Positions 44,238-52,371 of a DNA stretch of 64,000 bases are shown in pieces. How positions within the stretch are numbered: position 1 is the stretch's first letter; the number at the start of each line of letters is the position of its first letter. This DNA is from Fortiea contorta PCC 7126. Its GTDB lineage: Bacteria; Cyanobacteriota; Cyanobacteriia; Cyanobacteriales; Nostocaceae. Location: contig NZ_KB235930.1 in NCBI RefSeq assembly GCF_000332295.1, positions 1,493,895 to 1,557,894 on the forward strand, in the 5' to 3' direction. The notes beneath the pieces were generated by a model, which was given only the letters and a program-made list of their open reading frames with translations, was not told the origin of the DNA and made no database searches. Position numbers and translations under genes: made by a program.

Positions 44238-45267
44238 TCAAAGAATAGCGATTCTGCTACATGAAGGAACTTGCGGGTCTCAGGGAAAAACTGGGCTGGC
44301 ACTTTTACGCTACAGTGAAGCTCAAATTGTCGCCGTTATTGATCACGAATCTGCGGGCAAATCGTTAACGGAATTAACGGGTATTCAACGGGATGTACCG
44401 ATTGTCGAGTCGGTAGCGGCTGCTCTAGAGTATAAACCTGAAGTCTTGGTGATTGGCATTGCTCCCAAAGGCGGTGCTGTCCCGGATAATTACTGGCACG
44501 AAATTAAAGATGCTTTGGACGCGGGGATGTCTTTGGTGAATGGTTTACATACACCATTAGCAACAATGAAGGAGTTAAATGAACTCCTCAAACCAGGACA
44601 ACTAATCTGGGATGTACGCAAAGAACCACCAAATTTAGATGTTGCTAGCGGTTTAGCACGCAATTTGCCCTGTCGGCGAGTGTTGACGGTGGGAACAGAT
44701 ATGGCAATTGGCAAAATGTCAACTAGTTTGGAGCTACATTGGGCGGCAAAATTGCGGGGCTGGCGTTCTAAGTTTTTGGCTACGGGTCAAACTGGGGTGA
44801 TGTTAGAGGGAGATGGAATCGCATTAGATGCTGTGCGAGTTGATTTCGCTGCTGGCGCGGTGGAACAAATGGTGATGCGTCACGGCAGAAATTATGACAT
44901 CATCCACATTGAAGGACAAGGTTCACTGCTGCATCCTGGTTCGACAGCAACTTTACCGCTGATGCGTGGTTCTCAACCTACGCAATTAATACTAGTACAT
45001 CGGGCTGGACAAACTCATAACCGAAATAATCCCCATGTGCCGATTCCACCTTTGACGAAGGTGATTCAGCTTTATGAAGCTGTGGCTACCGCTGGGGGTA
45101 GTTTTGCTGCAGTGCCTGTTGTGGGAGTAGCTTTAAATACAGCGCATTTAAGTGAAATTGCGGCACAGGAGGCGATCGCCCAAACTACAGCGGAGACTGG
45201 GCTACCTTGTACTGATGTGGTACGGTATGGGGCTGGGTTGCTGCTAGATGCGGTGATGCAGAGTTAG
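44221..45267 (+). CDS. DUF1611 protein, DgcN-like D-glutamate N-acetyltransferase candidate
   Basis: 348 residues, DUF1611 family. The N-terminal Rossmann-like domain (ILLHEGTCGSQGKTGLALLRYSEAQIVAVID) is followed by a P-loop-like domain with GTDMAIGKMSTSLELHWAA (~158-176), LATGQTGVMLEGDG and IHIEGQGSLLHPG. The start is GTG 44221, inside the end of the upstream epimerase gene (17-base overlap), indicating translational coupling. In studied bacteria a DUF1611 protein (DgcN) acetylates D-glutamate and an enolase-superfamily partner (DgcA) converts the product to the L form; this pair has the same composition. The reaction here is inferred. Confidence 0.82.
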   Translation: MRLALNQRIAILLHEGTCGSQGKTGLALLRYSEAQIVAVIDHESAGKSLTELTGIQRDVPIVESVAAALEYKPEVLVIGIAPKGGAVPDNYWHEIKDALDAGMSLVNGLHTPLATMKELNELLKPGQLIWDVRKEPPNLDVASGLARNLPCRRVLTVGTDMAIGKMSTSLELHWAAKLRGWRSKFLATGQTGVMLEGDGIALDAVRVDFAAGAVEQMVMRHGRNYDIIHIEGQGSLLHPGSTATLPLMRGSQPTQLILVHRAGQTHNRNNPHVPIPPLTKVIQLYEAVATAGGSFAAVPVVGVALNTAHLSEIAAQEAIAQTTAETGLPCTDVVRYGAGLLLDAVMQS

Positions 45268-45368
45268 GTTTTGGTATTGCTTATGAAGAAATAGCAAACA
45301 CATCAAAGCCTAAGACAAGGATAAACTCCCTGGCAACAGTGGGTTTATCTGTATAATTCAGAAGAAAA

Positions 45369-46079
45369 CTATCCTGGTGGTCGTCCTGGTAAATCAAGAT
45401 AGCGTGTCAGCCATAATGCTTCTTGATTTTTTCGTTCCACGTAAGCAATTATTGTGAACTCTCCCCAAATATTCAACCACAATTCAAACTGATTTTGAGG
45501 CGACTCGGTAGCAATAATTTGTTTTTTAAAAGAGTTATGCAAGCGATAAATAACACGAGTGCAATTATTAAAATCATCTTCTGAATAGGCTTCTAGCCAT
45601 ATCTTAACTCGATAAAGTCCAGGTTTGTCTGGAGTTCTAGATACAATTACTTCAGCTAAATGAATTAGATAGATACTCTCAGAAATACCTGTAGAGTTTT
45701 TTTGGTAGTTGAGAACTTTTTCGTTAATATTTTCAGGGATCTTAATACCACTCACACCTTCTGCAGTTGCCGTGCTTACCTGCTGATTTTTGATAGCAGG
45801 CGGGACATCTAGCTCCATAAAATTACCTAATTTAATTGCAGAGCCGTCTTGAATTCTGGTAATAAAAGCATTAAATAAACTACTAATTTGTTGGCTAAAA
45901 TTTTTATTAATATATTTGATGATAAAAACCCAAAATAATAACCAGACTATGGTTTGCCAGAAAGGAACCCAACTTGCACCTAGTAGGTTTACGCCTTCGT
46001 GTTCCTGCTTAGGAATTTTTAATGGCGATGGTTCAATGGTTTGTGCGATGTGAAGAGTCTGAAAATTGTTTATTGTCAT
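45369..46079 (-). CDS. membrane-anchored pYEATS-domain protein
   Basis: 236 residues with one transmembrane helix near the N terminus (FWQTIVWLLFWVFIIKYI, ~39-57). A polar linker follows, then a C-terminal domain (~150-230) that matches prokaryotic YEATS-type immunoglobulin folds: YRVKIWLEAYSEDDFNNCTRVIYRLHNSFKKQIIATE, then FELWLNIWGEFTIIAYVERKNQEALWLTRYLDL. The LHxSF and WGEFxI elements are the recognisable core. pYEATS domains are often tied to membrane, signalling and defence-type proteins. It is encoded alone between the DUF1611 and M48 genes. Start ATG 46079. Confidence 0.7.
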   Translation of the reverse strand: MTINNFQTLHIAQTIEPSPLKIPKQEHEGVNLLGASWVPFWQTIVWLLFWVFIIKYINKNFSQQISSLFNAFITRIQDGSAIKLGNFMELDVPPAIKNQQVSTATAEGVSGIKIPENINEKVLNYQKNSTGISESIYLIHLAEVIVSRTPDKPGLYRVKIWLEAYSEDDFNNCTRVIYRLHNSFKKQIIATESPQNQFELWLNIWGEFTIIAYVERKNQEALWLTRYLDLPGRPPG

Positions 46080-46206
46080 TATCCTGATAAACCTTATGTG
46101 ACCAAAGTCAAGCTTATCACCAACAATATATAGCGGTCGCTGTATACGTATTTGCTTGATTCCTTATACTCTAAACAAAGAGCCTCTTGCATAAGTAAAC
46201 CCCGGT

Positions 46207-47727
46207 ATGAAACGAACCTGGAAGTCTCTGTTACTAACCTGTAATTGGATCTTGTTGTCAGTCGGGACATCAATTTTAATTATCCTGACGCAACCCACAC
46301 CCAGTCCAGCGGAAGCACCACCCTCTCCTAGCGTTGCAGAAACTGCAGCCGAACCAATGCTGAGTGCGGGAAAAATTATCCGTCAGTTAAAATTGATACA
46401 AGCGGATAAGCTGTATTTGGCGGGACAGATACCAGAGGCAGAAAAAATTTATCGCCAAGCGAAGGAGCCGTTTGCTAAACATAATACATTGAAAGAGCGT
46501 AAATTTGCTGTCACAGATCCGGCGCAACTATCGCCAGGGGGTAAGGTATACTGGCGAGAATCAGAGGGAGGAATAGCAAATAATTTACAAACCAAGACTT
46601 TAGTACCTCTGCAATTGTTGGTGGAACAGTATCCAGAGTTTATTCCTGGACATATCCGCTTTGCTGAGGCGCTGAAGAAGTACGATCGCACTAAGGAATC
46701 ATTAGATGTATTAGAACGCGCATCTTCGCTGTATCCAGACCAGCCAGATTTGATTAAAGCTAGAATTACCGCTTTGGGAGAGTCGAAAAAATGGATGGAA
46801 GCTTCTTTAGCAGCGCGTCAATTTGCGATTCTCAATCCCCAAAATCCCCAAGCGCCTGAGTTTTCTCAGTTAGCTGAAGTTAATCTCAATCGTTACAAAG
46901 CTTATATCCAAGAAGAGATACGGGGTAATGCGATCGCTAATATGATCACAGGTGCGGTGGGTTATGCGGTGACTGGTAGTTTATTAGGGCCATTGTCAGC
47001 AGTAGATTCTACCATATTATTGTTGCAAGGTGAAGAATCTATTGGCGAATCGGTGGCGAATCAAGCGAAAAAACAGTTAGATGTGGTGAAAGACGAAACT
47101 GTTTTAGCTTATGTGAACGAAATTGGACAGAAGTTGGCAAAAGTAGCGGGAAGGAATGAGTTTAAGTATGAATTTTTCGTGATTCCCCAACCAGAACTTA
47201 ACGCTTTTGCGCTGCCTGGTGGGAAAATATTTATTAATGCAGGTGCGATCGCTAAAACTAATTCTGAAGCTGAGTTAGCTGGATTAATCGGTCATGAACT
47301 ATCTCATGTGGTTTTATCCCACGGTTTTCAATTAGTTACTCAAGGGAATTTAATCGCTAATGTTACTCAGTATCTCCCTTTTGGCGGTACTATTGGTCAA
47401 CTTTTTGCCTTGAGTTATAGCCGTGATATGGAACGTCAAGCTGATACTTTAGGCACACGGTTGATTGTCGCTGGTGGCTATGCTGCAGATGGTTTGCGTA
47501 ATTTGATGGCGACATTAGAAAAACAACAAAAAAATGCACCTCCCAGTTGGTTGTCATCGCACCCAGGGGGTAATGAAAGAGTTAATTCTTTAGAAGATTT
47601 GATTTCTCGTAGTAGTTATAACCGCTACGCTTATGAGGGAGTAGCACGCCATGCAGAAATTAAAGCTACAGTCAAACAGTTACTCAAAGACAAAAAAGAA
47701 CAAGACGAAAAAAAGCAGCGTTCTTGA
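46207..47727 (+). CDS. M48 family metallopeptidase with TPR-like N-terminal region
   Basis: 506-residue zinc protease. A signal/anchor (LLLTCNWILLSVGTSILIIL, ~7-28) and a Pro/Ala-rich linker lead to a TPR-like region (~60-235; KLIQADKLYLAGQIPEAEKIYRQAK and SLDVLERASSLYPDQPDLIKAR). The M48 domain follows with HELSH at ~363-367 in AELAGLIGHELSHVVLSHG and the third ligand Glu in the MERQADTLGTRL segment (~400). It resembles BepA/HtpX-type periplasmic proteases for outer-membrane quality control, where the TPR region is normally C-terminal; here it precedes the protease. It is followed by the COP23 gene at 70 bp, probably co-transcribed. Confidence 0.92.
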   Translation: MKRTWKSLLLTCNWILLSVGTSILIILTQPTPSPAEAPPSPSVAETAAEPMLSAGKIIRQLKLIQADKLYLAGQIPEAEKIYRQAKEPFAKHNTLKERKFAVTDPAQLSPGGKVYWRESEGGIANNLQTKTLVPLQLLVEQYPEFIPGHIRFAEALKKYDRTKESLDVLERASSLYPDQPDLIKARITALGESKKWMEASLAARQFAILNPQNPQAPEFSQLAEVNLNRYKAYIQEEIRGNAIANMITGAVGYAVTGSLLGPLSAVDSTILLLQGEESIGESVANQAKKQLDVVKDETVLAYVNEIGQKLAKVAGRNEFKYEFFVIPQPELNAFALPGGKIFINAGAIAKTNSEAELAGLIGHELSHVVLSHGFQLVTQGNLIANVTQYLPFGGTIGQLFALSYSRDMERQADTLGTRLIVAGGYAADGLRNLMATLEKQQKNAPPSWLSSHPGGNERVNSLEDLISRSSYNRYAYEGVARHAEIKATVKQLLKDKKEQDEKKQRS

Positions 47728-47797
47728 TGAACTAAAAAGCGAAACTTGCGTCAATTGAACTAACAATATTTTCGCTTTTTTCTACTGGAGGATGATT

Positions 47798-48613
47798 ATG
47801 TCATCAAAACTGCTGTGCTTTGCATTTGTTGGCAGTTTGGGTTTATCTTTGCTTTTAGGTAATTCTATAGCGTTTGCTCAAGTTGTCGTTCCCACAGATT
47901 CAACAGGTGGTTCGTCGTTTCCCCCCAATGGGTCATCAGTTCCCATAGACACTTCCACTGGCGGTATTCCCACTTCTACTCCCGTTGACGGTGTGGCTCG
48001 GTTTTCCTGCCAAACTAACAATGGTCAGTATACCATTATGTATCAACCACAAAGTCAACCAGGACAATATTTTGCTTGGGCGACACCAGCGTCTTTGGGT
48101 GGGGGTTGGAATTCACAACTACGCTGTCAAACCATTGCTAATCGTTTAGAAACCTATCGCCCAGATGGGTTACAAGAATTACAAACAGCGGTGGAAAATA
48201 ACGAAAATACAATTTGCGTTACCACCGAAGCTAATCCTACTTGTCGAATTGTGTTAACAGTACCACGTGGTAGAGATCCTTTTACTGTCCGCAATAGTGT
48301 TTTCCAAAACTTGATGACTGCTGATAGTGGACAACAAACTTTAGCGGTTAATACCTATGCAAATCGTGGTAGAGGGAACAATGATTTATATAATTTAGGT
48401 CGCACACTTTTAGGTGGTGGTAATAATCAGGTAAGTTCATCTCGACGCGGACTAAATCTGCAACCTTTTCTCGACCCCAAAGATGGTGGTAATGGTAGCG
48501 GATTAAAAAACGGGGTAGCGATTCGCTCTCGCGGTAATACTTCTAGCAGTGGTGCTAAAAATACCAATAATAGTAATAATCCCCGACTCGATCCTAATAG
48601 ATTCCGTCGCTAA
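47798..48613 (+). CDS. COP23-domain secreted protein
   Basis: 271 residues. A signal peptide (LLCFAFVGSLGLSLLLGNSIAFAQ) precedes a Thr/Ser/Pro-rich segment. The COP23 domain (~66-175) follows: RFSCQTNNGQYTIMYQPQ, WGGGWNS-type glycine/tryptophan patch, CQTIANRLETYRPDGLQEL and ICVTTEANPTCRIVLTVPRG with paired cysteines. COP23 was named for a circadian-oscillating membrane protein in cyanobacteria. The C terminus is Gly/Asn/Ser-rich and low in complexity. GGAGG at 47787-47791 sits directly against the first ATG (47792) but six bases before the second, so ATG 47798 is taken as the start. Confidence 0.85.
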   Translation: MSSKLLCFAFVGSLGLSLLLGNSIAFAQVVVPTDSTGGSSFPPNGSSVPIDTSTGGIPTSTPVDGVARFSCQTNNGQYTIMYQPQSQPGQYFAWATPASLGGGWNSQLRCQTIANRLETYRPDGLQELQTAVENNENTICVTTEANPTCRIVLTVPRGRDPFTVRNSVFQNLMTADSGQQTLAVNTYANRGRGNNDLYNLGRTLLGGGNNQVSSSRRGLNLQPFLDPKDGGNGSGLKNGVAIRSRGNTSSSGAKNTNNSNNPRLDPNRFRR

Positions 48614-48636
48614 ATTAATAGTCATGTTTTGCTCAT

Positions 48637-48669
48637 AAAAACTCCATCCTAAAATTGGATGGAGTTTTT
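48637..48669. terminator. bidirectional rho-independent terminator between COP23 gene and aroE
   Basis: A 13-bp perfect stem AAAAACTCCATCC (48637-48649) / GGATGGAGTTTTT (48657-48669) with a 7-base loop, A-rich on one side and T-rich on the other. It lies between convergent genes, 23 bases after the COP23 stop and five bases before the end of aroE, and serves both strands. Confidence 0.93.
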
Positions 48670-48674
48670 TATTT

Positions 48675-49553
48675 TTAGTTTAAACCTAGATGTTTTCGCA
48701 ATGCTTGACGCATCACATCTACAGGAACTGATTCTGTTTGTAACCAGATTTTTAAAGCTGCTACTCCTTGTTGGACGAGCATTTCTAACCCATCAATGAT
48801 AATTGCACCTTGCTTTTGGGCTTGTTGAAGAAATTGTGTGGGCTGAGGAATGTATATTAGATCGTAGGCGATCGCATTTGCTGATAAGCCCGCCATCTCT
48901 TCTCTACTCAAGGGCGAATTATCAATGTGGGGATACATCCCAATTGGGGTGGTGTTAACTAATAAGTTTGCTTGGGGAATCAATTTTGTCAATTTTTCCC
49001 AAGGATGAACTTGCAAATTCTCAATTATGGACGAATTGCGCCAACTATTGTAAAATGCTGTTAATTTTTCCTGATTGCGCCCCACAACATGAATTTCAGC
49101 GAAACCCAGTTGCTGACAACCTGCGACAACCGCTCTAGCTGCGCCACCATTACCTAAAATTACAGCTATCTGCTGACGCCAATCTTGGTGATAAGTTGTT
49201 TGCAGAGGTGCGATAAATCCTTCCACATCGGTATTTGTCCCTACCCAGCGCTGATTTTGGCGCGTGACGGTGTTCACCGCACCCACGGCTGTAGCCAGTG
49301 GAGAAATTTCAGAGAGTAGAGGTATAATTGCTTGTTTGTGGGGAATTGTCACACTAAAACCCACAACTCCAACAGCTGCAAAACCAGCGATCGCTATTTC
49401 TAAATTCTGTGGTTCTATAGGCAAAGGTAGATAAACATAGTCTAATCCCAATTGGGCGATCGCGGCGTTATGCATCAGTGGCGACAAAGAGTGTTCCACC
49501 GGATACCCAATCACTCCTAAAAGTTGAGTTTTACCTGTAATATTGTTTGTCAT
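48675..49553 (-). CDS. aroE: shikimate dehydrogenase
   Basis: 292-residue NADP enzyme of the chorismate pathway (3-dehydroshikimate to shikimate). It has the substrate motif GVIGYPVEHSLSPLMHNAA, VGFSVTIPHKQA with the catalytic Lys, GAVNTVTR, GTNTDVEGF, and the dinucleotide loop LGNGGAARAV, then NTTPIGMYP. Length is standard. Start ATG 49553. That start codon lies inside a heptanucleotide array (49546-49580), which therefore supplies the sequence around the initiation site. Confidence 0.97.
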   Translation of the reverse strand: MTNNITGKTQLLGVIGYPVEHSLSPLMHNAAIAQLGLDYVYLPLPIEPQNLEIAIAGFAAVGVVGFSVTIPHKQAIIPLLSEISPLATAVGAVNTVTRQNQRWVGTNTDVEGFIAPLQTTYHQDWRQQIAVILGNGGAARAVVAGCQQLGFAEIHVVGRNQEKLTAFYNSWRNSSIIENLQVHPWEKLTKLIPQANLLVNTTPIGMYPHIDNSPLSREEMAGLSANAIAYDLIYIPQPTQFLQQAQKQGAIIIDGLEMLVQQGVAALKIWLQTESVPVDVMRQALRKHLGLN

Positions 49554-49580
49554 TTGTCATTGGTTATTGGTTATTTGTGA
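49546..49580. repeat. heptanucleotide STRR array overlapping the aroE start codon
   Basis: Five in-register heptamers (TTTGTCA, TTTGTCA, TTGGTTA, TTGGTTA, TTTGTGA). The first unit covers the aroE ATG (49551-49553 on the minus strand) and the rest forms its 5' leader. Confidence 0.85.
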
Positions 49581-49640
49581 TTTCTCTCCATCTCCGCAGT
49601 CGCTACAATTATTAACGGCTACTTAACATTTCTTTAGATT

Positions 49641-50579
49641 ATGCAGGTAACTACCGCTTCTTCTACAGCCCCAATTCCTGGTCAATATTGGCAGTGGCGA
49701 GGGCACAATGTTTATTATGTCCGAGCGGGAGAGAAACAATTACAACGCCCACCTTTGTTGTTAGTGCATGGTTTTGGGGCTTCCACAGACCACTGGCGCA
49801 AGAATATCACAGGACTGTATCAGGATTTTGAAGTATTTGCGATCGATTTATTAGGATTTGGACGCTCTGCCAAACCCAAGTTGCAATATAGTGGTGATCT
49901 GTGGCGTGACCAACTCCACGATTTTATCAGTGAAGTCATTGGTCAAAAAACAGTCTTGGCGGGTAACTCTCTCGGTGGCTATGCTTGTTTATGTGTCGCA
50001 GCGCAATATCCTGACAGTGCGACTGGTTTAGTCTTGCTCAACAGCGCTGGCCCTTTTAGCACTCAACCATCCACAGCAGAGCCTGAAGCTTTACAATCAC
50101 AAATTCAGCCACCTAAAGAAACTTCTAGCTTGCAAAAACTCTTGGGTAATAGTGTTAAATGGATGTTTCAACAACCTTTAGCCCAATTTTTGCTATTTCA
50201 ATATGTGCGACAACGTTGGGTAATTCGCCAAACATTAGAAAAAGTTTATCTTGATCAAAGTGCAATTACAGATCAATTAGTAGAAGAAATTCACCGCCCT
50301 GCTGATGATATTGGTGCTTTAGACGTATTTGTTTCAGTTTTTAGCACTCCCCAAGGCGAGAAAGTTGATTTGTTATTACAGCAATTAACTTGTGATTTAT
50401 TGCTATTGTGGGGAGAAGCCGACCCCTGGATGAATTGTCGAGAACGCTCCCAAAAGTTTCGTCAATATTATCCGCAATTAACAGAATATTTTCTCACAGC
50501 GGGTCACTGTCCCCACGATGAAGTACCGCAGCAGGTAAACTCTCTTTTACGCGACTGGGTGTTGTCGATTAAACAATGA
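49641..50579 (+). CDS. alpha/beta hydrolase
   Basis: 312-residue alpha/beta-hydrolase fold protein. The oxyanion motif is HGFGASTDHW near residue 44. The nucleophile elbow is GNSLGG (Ser ~111). The acid Asp is in LLLWGEADPW (~262) and the catalytic His in TAGHCPHDE (~289). The start motif IPGQYWQWRGHNVYYVRAGE is typical of a group found throughout cyanobacteria and plastids, where related members act in chlorophyll or lipid metabolism. The substrate here is unknown. Divergent from aroE; start ATG 49641. Confidence 0.9.
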   Translation: MQVTTASSTAPIPGQYWQWRGHNVYYVRAGEKQLQRPPLLLVHGFGASTDHWRKNITGLYQDFEVFAIDLLGFGRSAKPKLQYSGDLWRDQLHDFISEVIGQKTVLAGNSLGGYACLCVAAQYPDSATGLVLLNSAGPFSTQPSTAEPEALQSQIQPPKETSSLQKLLGNSVKWMFQQPLAQFLLFQYVRQRWVIRQTLEKVYLDQSAITDQLVEEIHRPADDIGALDVFVSVFSTPQGEKVDLLLQQLTCDLLLLWGEADPWMNCRERSQKFRQYYPQLTEYFLTAGHCPHDEVPQQVNSLLRDWVLSIKQ

Positions 50580-50586
50580 AAGGAAA

Positions 50587-50651
50587 CAGGGAACAGGGAA
50601 CAGGGAACAGGGAACAGAGAGTAGAAAAGGTACTTTTGCAAGAGGTTTAAT
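50587..50651. repeat. heptanucleotide STRR array (CAGGGAA x4) followed by a 44-bp dispersed repeat copy
   Basis: Four CAGGGAA units at 50587-50614 are followed by the sequence up to 50651. Bases 50608-50651 match 51050-51093 at 42 of 44 positions (same orientation). They lie directly downstream of the alpha/beta hydrolase gene. Confidence 0.85.
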
Positions 50652-50729
50652 CAGCAATAGGTAATAGAGAAAAGTAGAAAACACCAAGATAGCCTGGATT
50701 TTTTAATTACGAATTAAGATAACTAGGTT

Positions 50730-50936
50730 TTAATTTTGATTAACACCAAAGGTGGTTTTTTTAGCTTCTTGCTCTATTTGCTCACTAATAATCTCTGTAC
50801 CTATTGCAGGTTTATCCAAGTTAACCCTTACATTTGTTGGCTGGCTATTTATGATCGCCTTTGCATCACAAGCAACAGAAATTATTGATATGAGCGTAGC
50901 CAAAATAATTTTCGACCAAAATTTATCATCTACCAT
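50730..50936 (-). CDS. predicted small lipoprotein, 68 aa
   Basis: The N-terminal signal stretch (KIILATLISIISVAC) with a lipobox ending V-A-C suggests an exported lipid-anchored peptide. The mature part is polar and charged (PAIGTEIISEQIEQEAKKTTFGVNQN). No homologous family was recognised. It has an ATG start, is isolated, and is flanked by repeats on both sides, so it may be a spurious frame. The gene is supported mainly by its signal-peptide composition. Confidence 0.4.
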   Translation of the reverse strand: MVDDKFWSKIILATLISIISVACDAKAIINSQPTNVRVNLDKPAIGTEIISEQIEQEAKKTTFGVNQN

Positions 50937-51049
50937 TAAAGTTTTCCCGTCAAATATGCAGTTGTTTGATTTTTATAGCATTTGTTAACCCATAACTACA
51001 TCAATAGACTTCTTGCAGAAGTCGGGAACTCTTAACAAGGAACAGTGAA

Positions 51050-51093
51050 CAGGGAACAGAGAGTAAAAAAGTTACTTTTGCAAGAGGTTTAAT
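51050..51093. repeat. second copy of 44-bp dispersed repeat
   Basis: Matches 50608-50651 at 42 of 44 positions, same orientation. It ends ACTTTTGCAAGAGGTTTAAT, a frequent Nostocales spacer motif. Confidence 0.85.
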
Positions 51094-51122
51094 ATAGTTG
51101 AAAAACTACTATTAACGCCAAA

Positions 51123-51146
51123 AACCTGGTCATTAGTGACCAGGTT
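51123..51146. other. strong hairpin upstream of ccmK3
   Basis: Perfect 10-bp stem AACCTGGTCA / TGACCAGGTT with a TTAG loop, about 480 bases before ccmK3. No T-run follows, so it is not a classical terminator. It could be an RNA processing or protein-binding site. Confidence 0.6.
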
Positions 51147-51622
51147 CGCTCAAGTTCGCAGGTTTCAAGTTTTTAAACTGGTTAATAAACAACTAGGGTG
51201 GACATAGCAACTAGTAAACTCAGCATTTCTTAGTTTCTCCGCTTTGGGATTTGGCTTGATCTTTATCTACCAAGATTTTGCCACTTTCAAATTATGATGC
51301 TGATATTTACTTGGGTTGATGACGGGTGACACCGAGTCATTTACCCATTAAGTTTTGTTTGATGATTTGTTGGTGTCTTACTCTTCTAAGTTAGCAGTTT
51401 GATCGCTAGTCACAAAGCATTATTTACCAAAGTTGATGTTTTGTTGTTTTTTGCAATGTTGCCCAGCGATCGCCGATAATTCCCTACATCATTCCTAGCT
51501 AACTAGCAAAAAAATTTTGACAAAAATACCTGAAGTTCCACAAAGTTGCATAAAATGTCAAAATTGGGACTAAACCCTCGTACAATTGATATTACTTATC
51601 CTTAATTCAGGAGAGTTAAGCC

Positions 51623-51934
51623 ATGCCAATGGCGGTGGGCGTAATTGAAACATTAGGTTTTCCTTCCGTGTTAGCTGCAGCAGATGCAATGGTAAAAGCT
51701 GCCGCAGTCACATTAGTGTATTATGGTCAAGCTGAAAGTGCTCGCTTGCTAGTCGCTGTTCGGGGACAAGTTGCGGAAGTCAAAACAGCAGTTGAGGCAG
51801 GAATTGCCGCAGGAGAGGAAGTTAAGACTGGTACAGTCATCACCCATTACATAGTTCCTAATCCCCCAGAAAATGTGGAGACGATCCTACCCATCCACTT
51901 CACAGCCAAATCGGAACCCTTCCGAATGTTCTAG
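51623..51934 (+). CDS. ccmK3: carboxysome shell protein CcmK3-like (BMC domain)
   Basis: 103-residue hexamer-forming BMC-domain shell protein. It begins [25 protein letters not shown] and ends with the IVPNPPENVETILPI block. The pore-lining loop is YYGQAESAR (residues ~33-41), as in the CcmK3 subtype; CcmK1/K2 have KIGS and the neighbour CcmK4 has RVGS. CcmK3 from other cyanobacteria assembles mixed hexamers with CcmK4 and may tune metabolite passage. AGGAG lies ~10 bases before ATG 51623. It is followed by ccmK4 86 bases later, so the pair is co-transcribed. Confidence 0.92.
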   Translation: MPMAVGVIETLGFPSVLAAADAMVKAAAVTLVYYGQAESARLLVAVRGQVAEVKTAVEAGIAAGEEVKTGTVITHYIVPNPPENVETILPIHFTAKSEPFRMF

Positions 51935-52020
51935 AAAAATTCGCCAGGAAAATCTGTAGCGAAGCTGCGTACAATTATATTCACGGCGCCACATAGGTTT
52001 ATTCATACAGGAGATTTTTA

Positions 52021-52371
52021 ATGTCACTACAGGCAGTTGGAGCACTGGAAACCAAGGGTTTTCCTGCTGTATTAGCAGCAGCAGATGCAATGGTCAAAGC
52101 TGGTCGAGTTACTTTAGTTGGCTATATTCGGGTGGGTAGTGCTCGGTTTACAGTCAACATTCGCGGAGACGTTTCTGAGGTGAAAACTGCTATGGCTGCG
52201 GGTGTGGAAGCCGCAGAAAATGTCTATGGCGGTACTCTAGAATCCTGGGTGATTATTCCTCGTCCCCATGAAAACGTCGAAGCGGTGCTACCAATTGCGT
52301 ACACAGACGCCGTTCAACAATATCGAGAATCTGTAGAAAACCCCATAGTCAGACCTGGCAATGGGAGATAG
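52021..52371 (+). CDS. ccmK4: carboxysome shell protein CcmK4-like (BMC domain)
   Basis: 116-residue BMC shell protein with [51 protein letters not shown]. The pore loop is RVGS (residues ~37-40). The [15 protein letters not shown] end is characteristic of CcmK4. A short C-terminal extension ([17 protein letters not shown]) is normal for this subtype. ACAGGAG lies just ahead of ATG 52021. It is located away from any main ccm operon in this window, as ccmK3/ccmK4 satellite pairs usually are. Confidence 0.94.
   Translation: MSLQAVGALETKGFPAVLAAADAMVKAGRVTLVGYIRVGSARFTVNIRGDVSEVKTAMAAGVEAAENVYGGTLESWVIIPRPHENVEAVLPIAYTDAVQQYRESVENPIVRPGNGR

Larger units (their letters stand above)
50937..51622. 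other. spacer upstream of ccmK3 with repeat copies and hairpins
   Basis: Contains a 17-bp palindrome GACTTCT-TGC-AGAAGTC (51007-51023) and the second 44-bp repeat copy (51050-51093). A strong hairpin AACCTGGTCA (51123-51132) / TGACCAGGTT (51137-51146) with a 4-base loop follows. The next 475 bases show no recognised element before the ribosome site AGGAG ahead of ccmK3. The ccmK3 promoter must be here. Confidence 0.55.
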
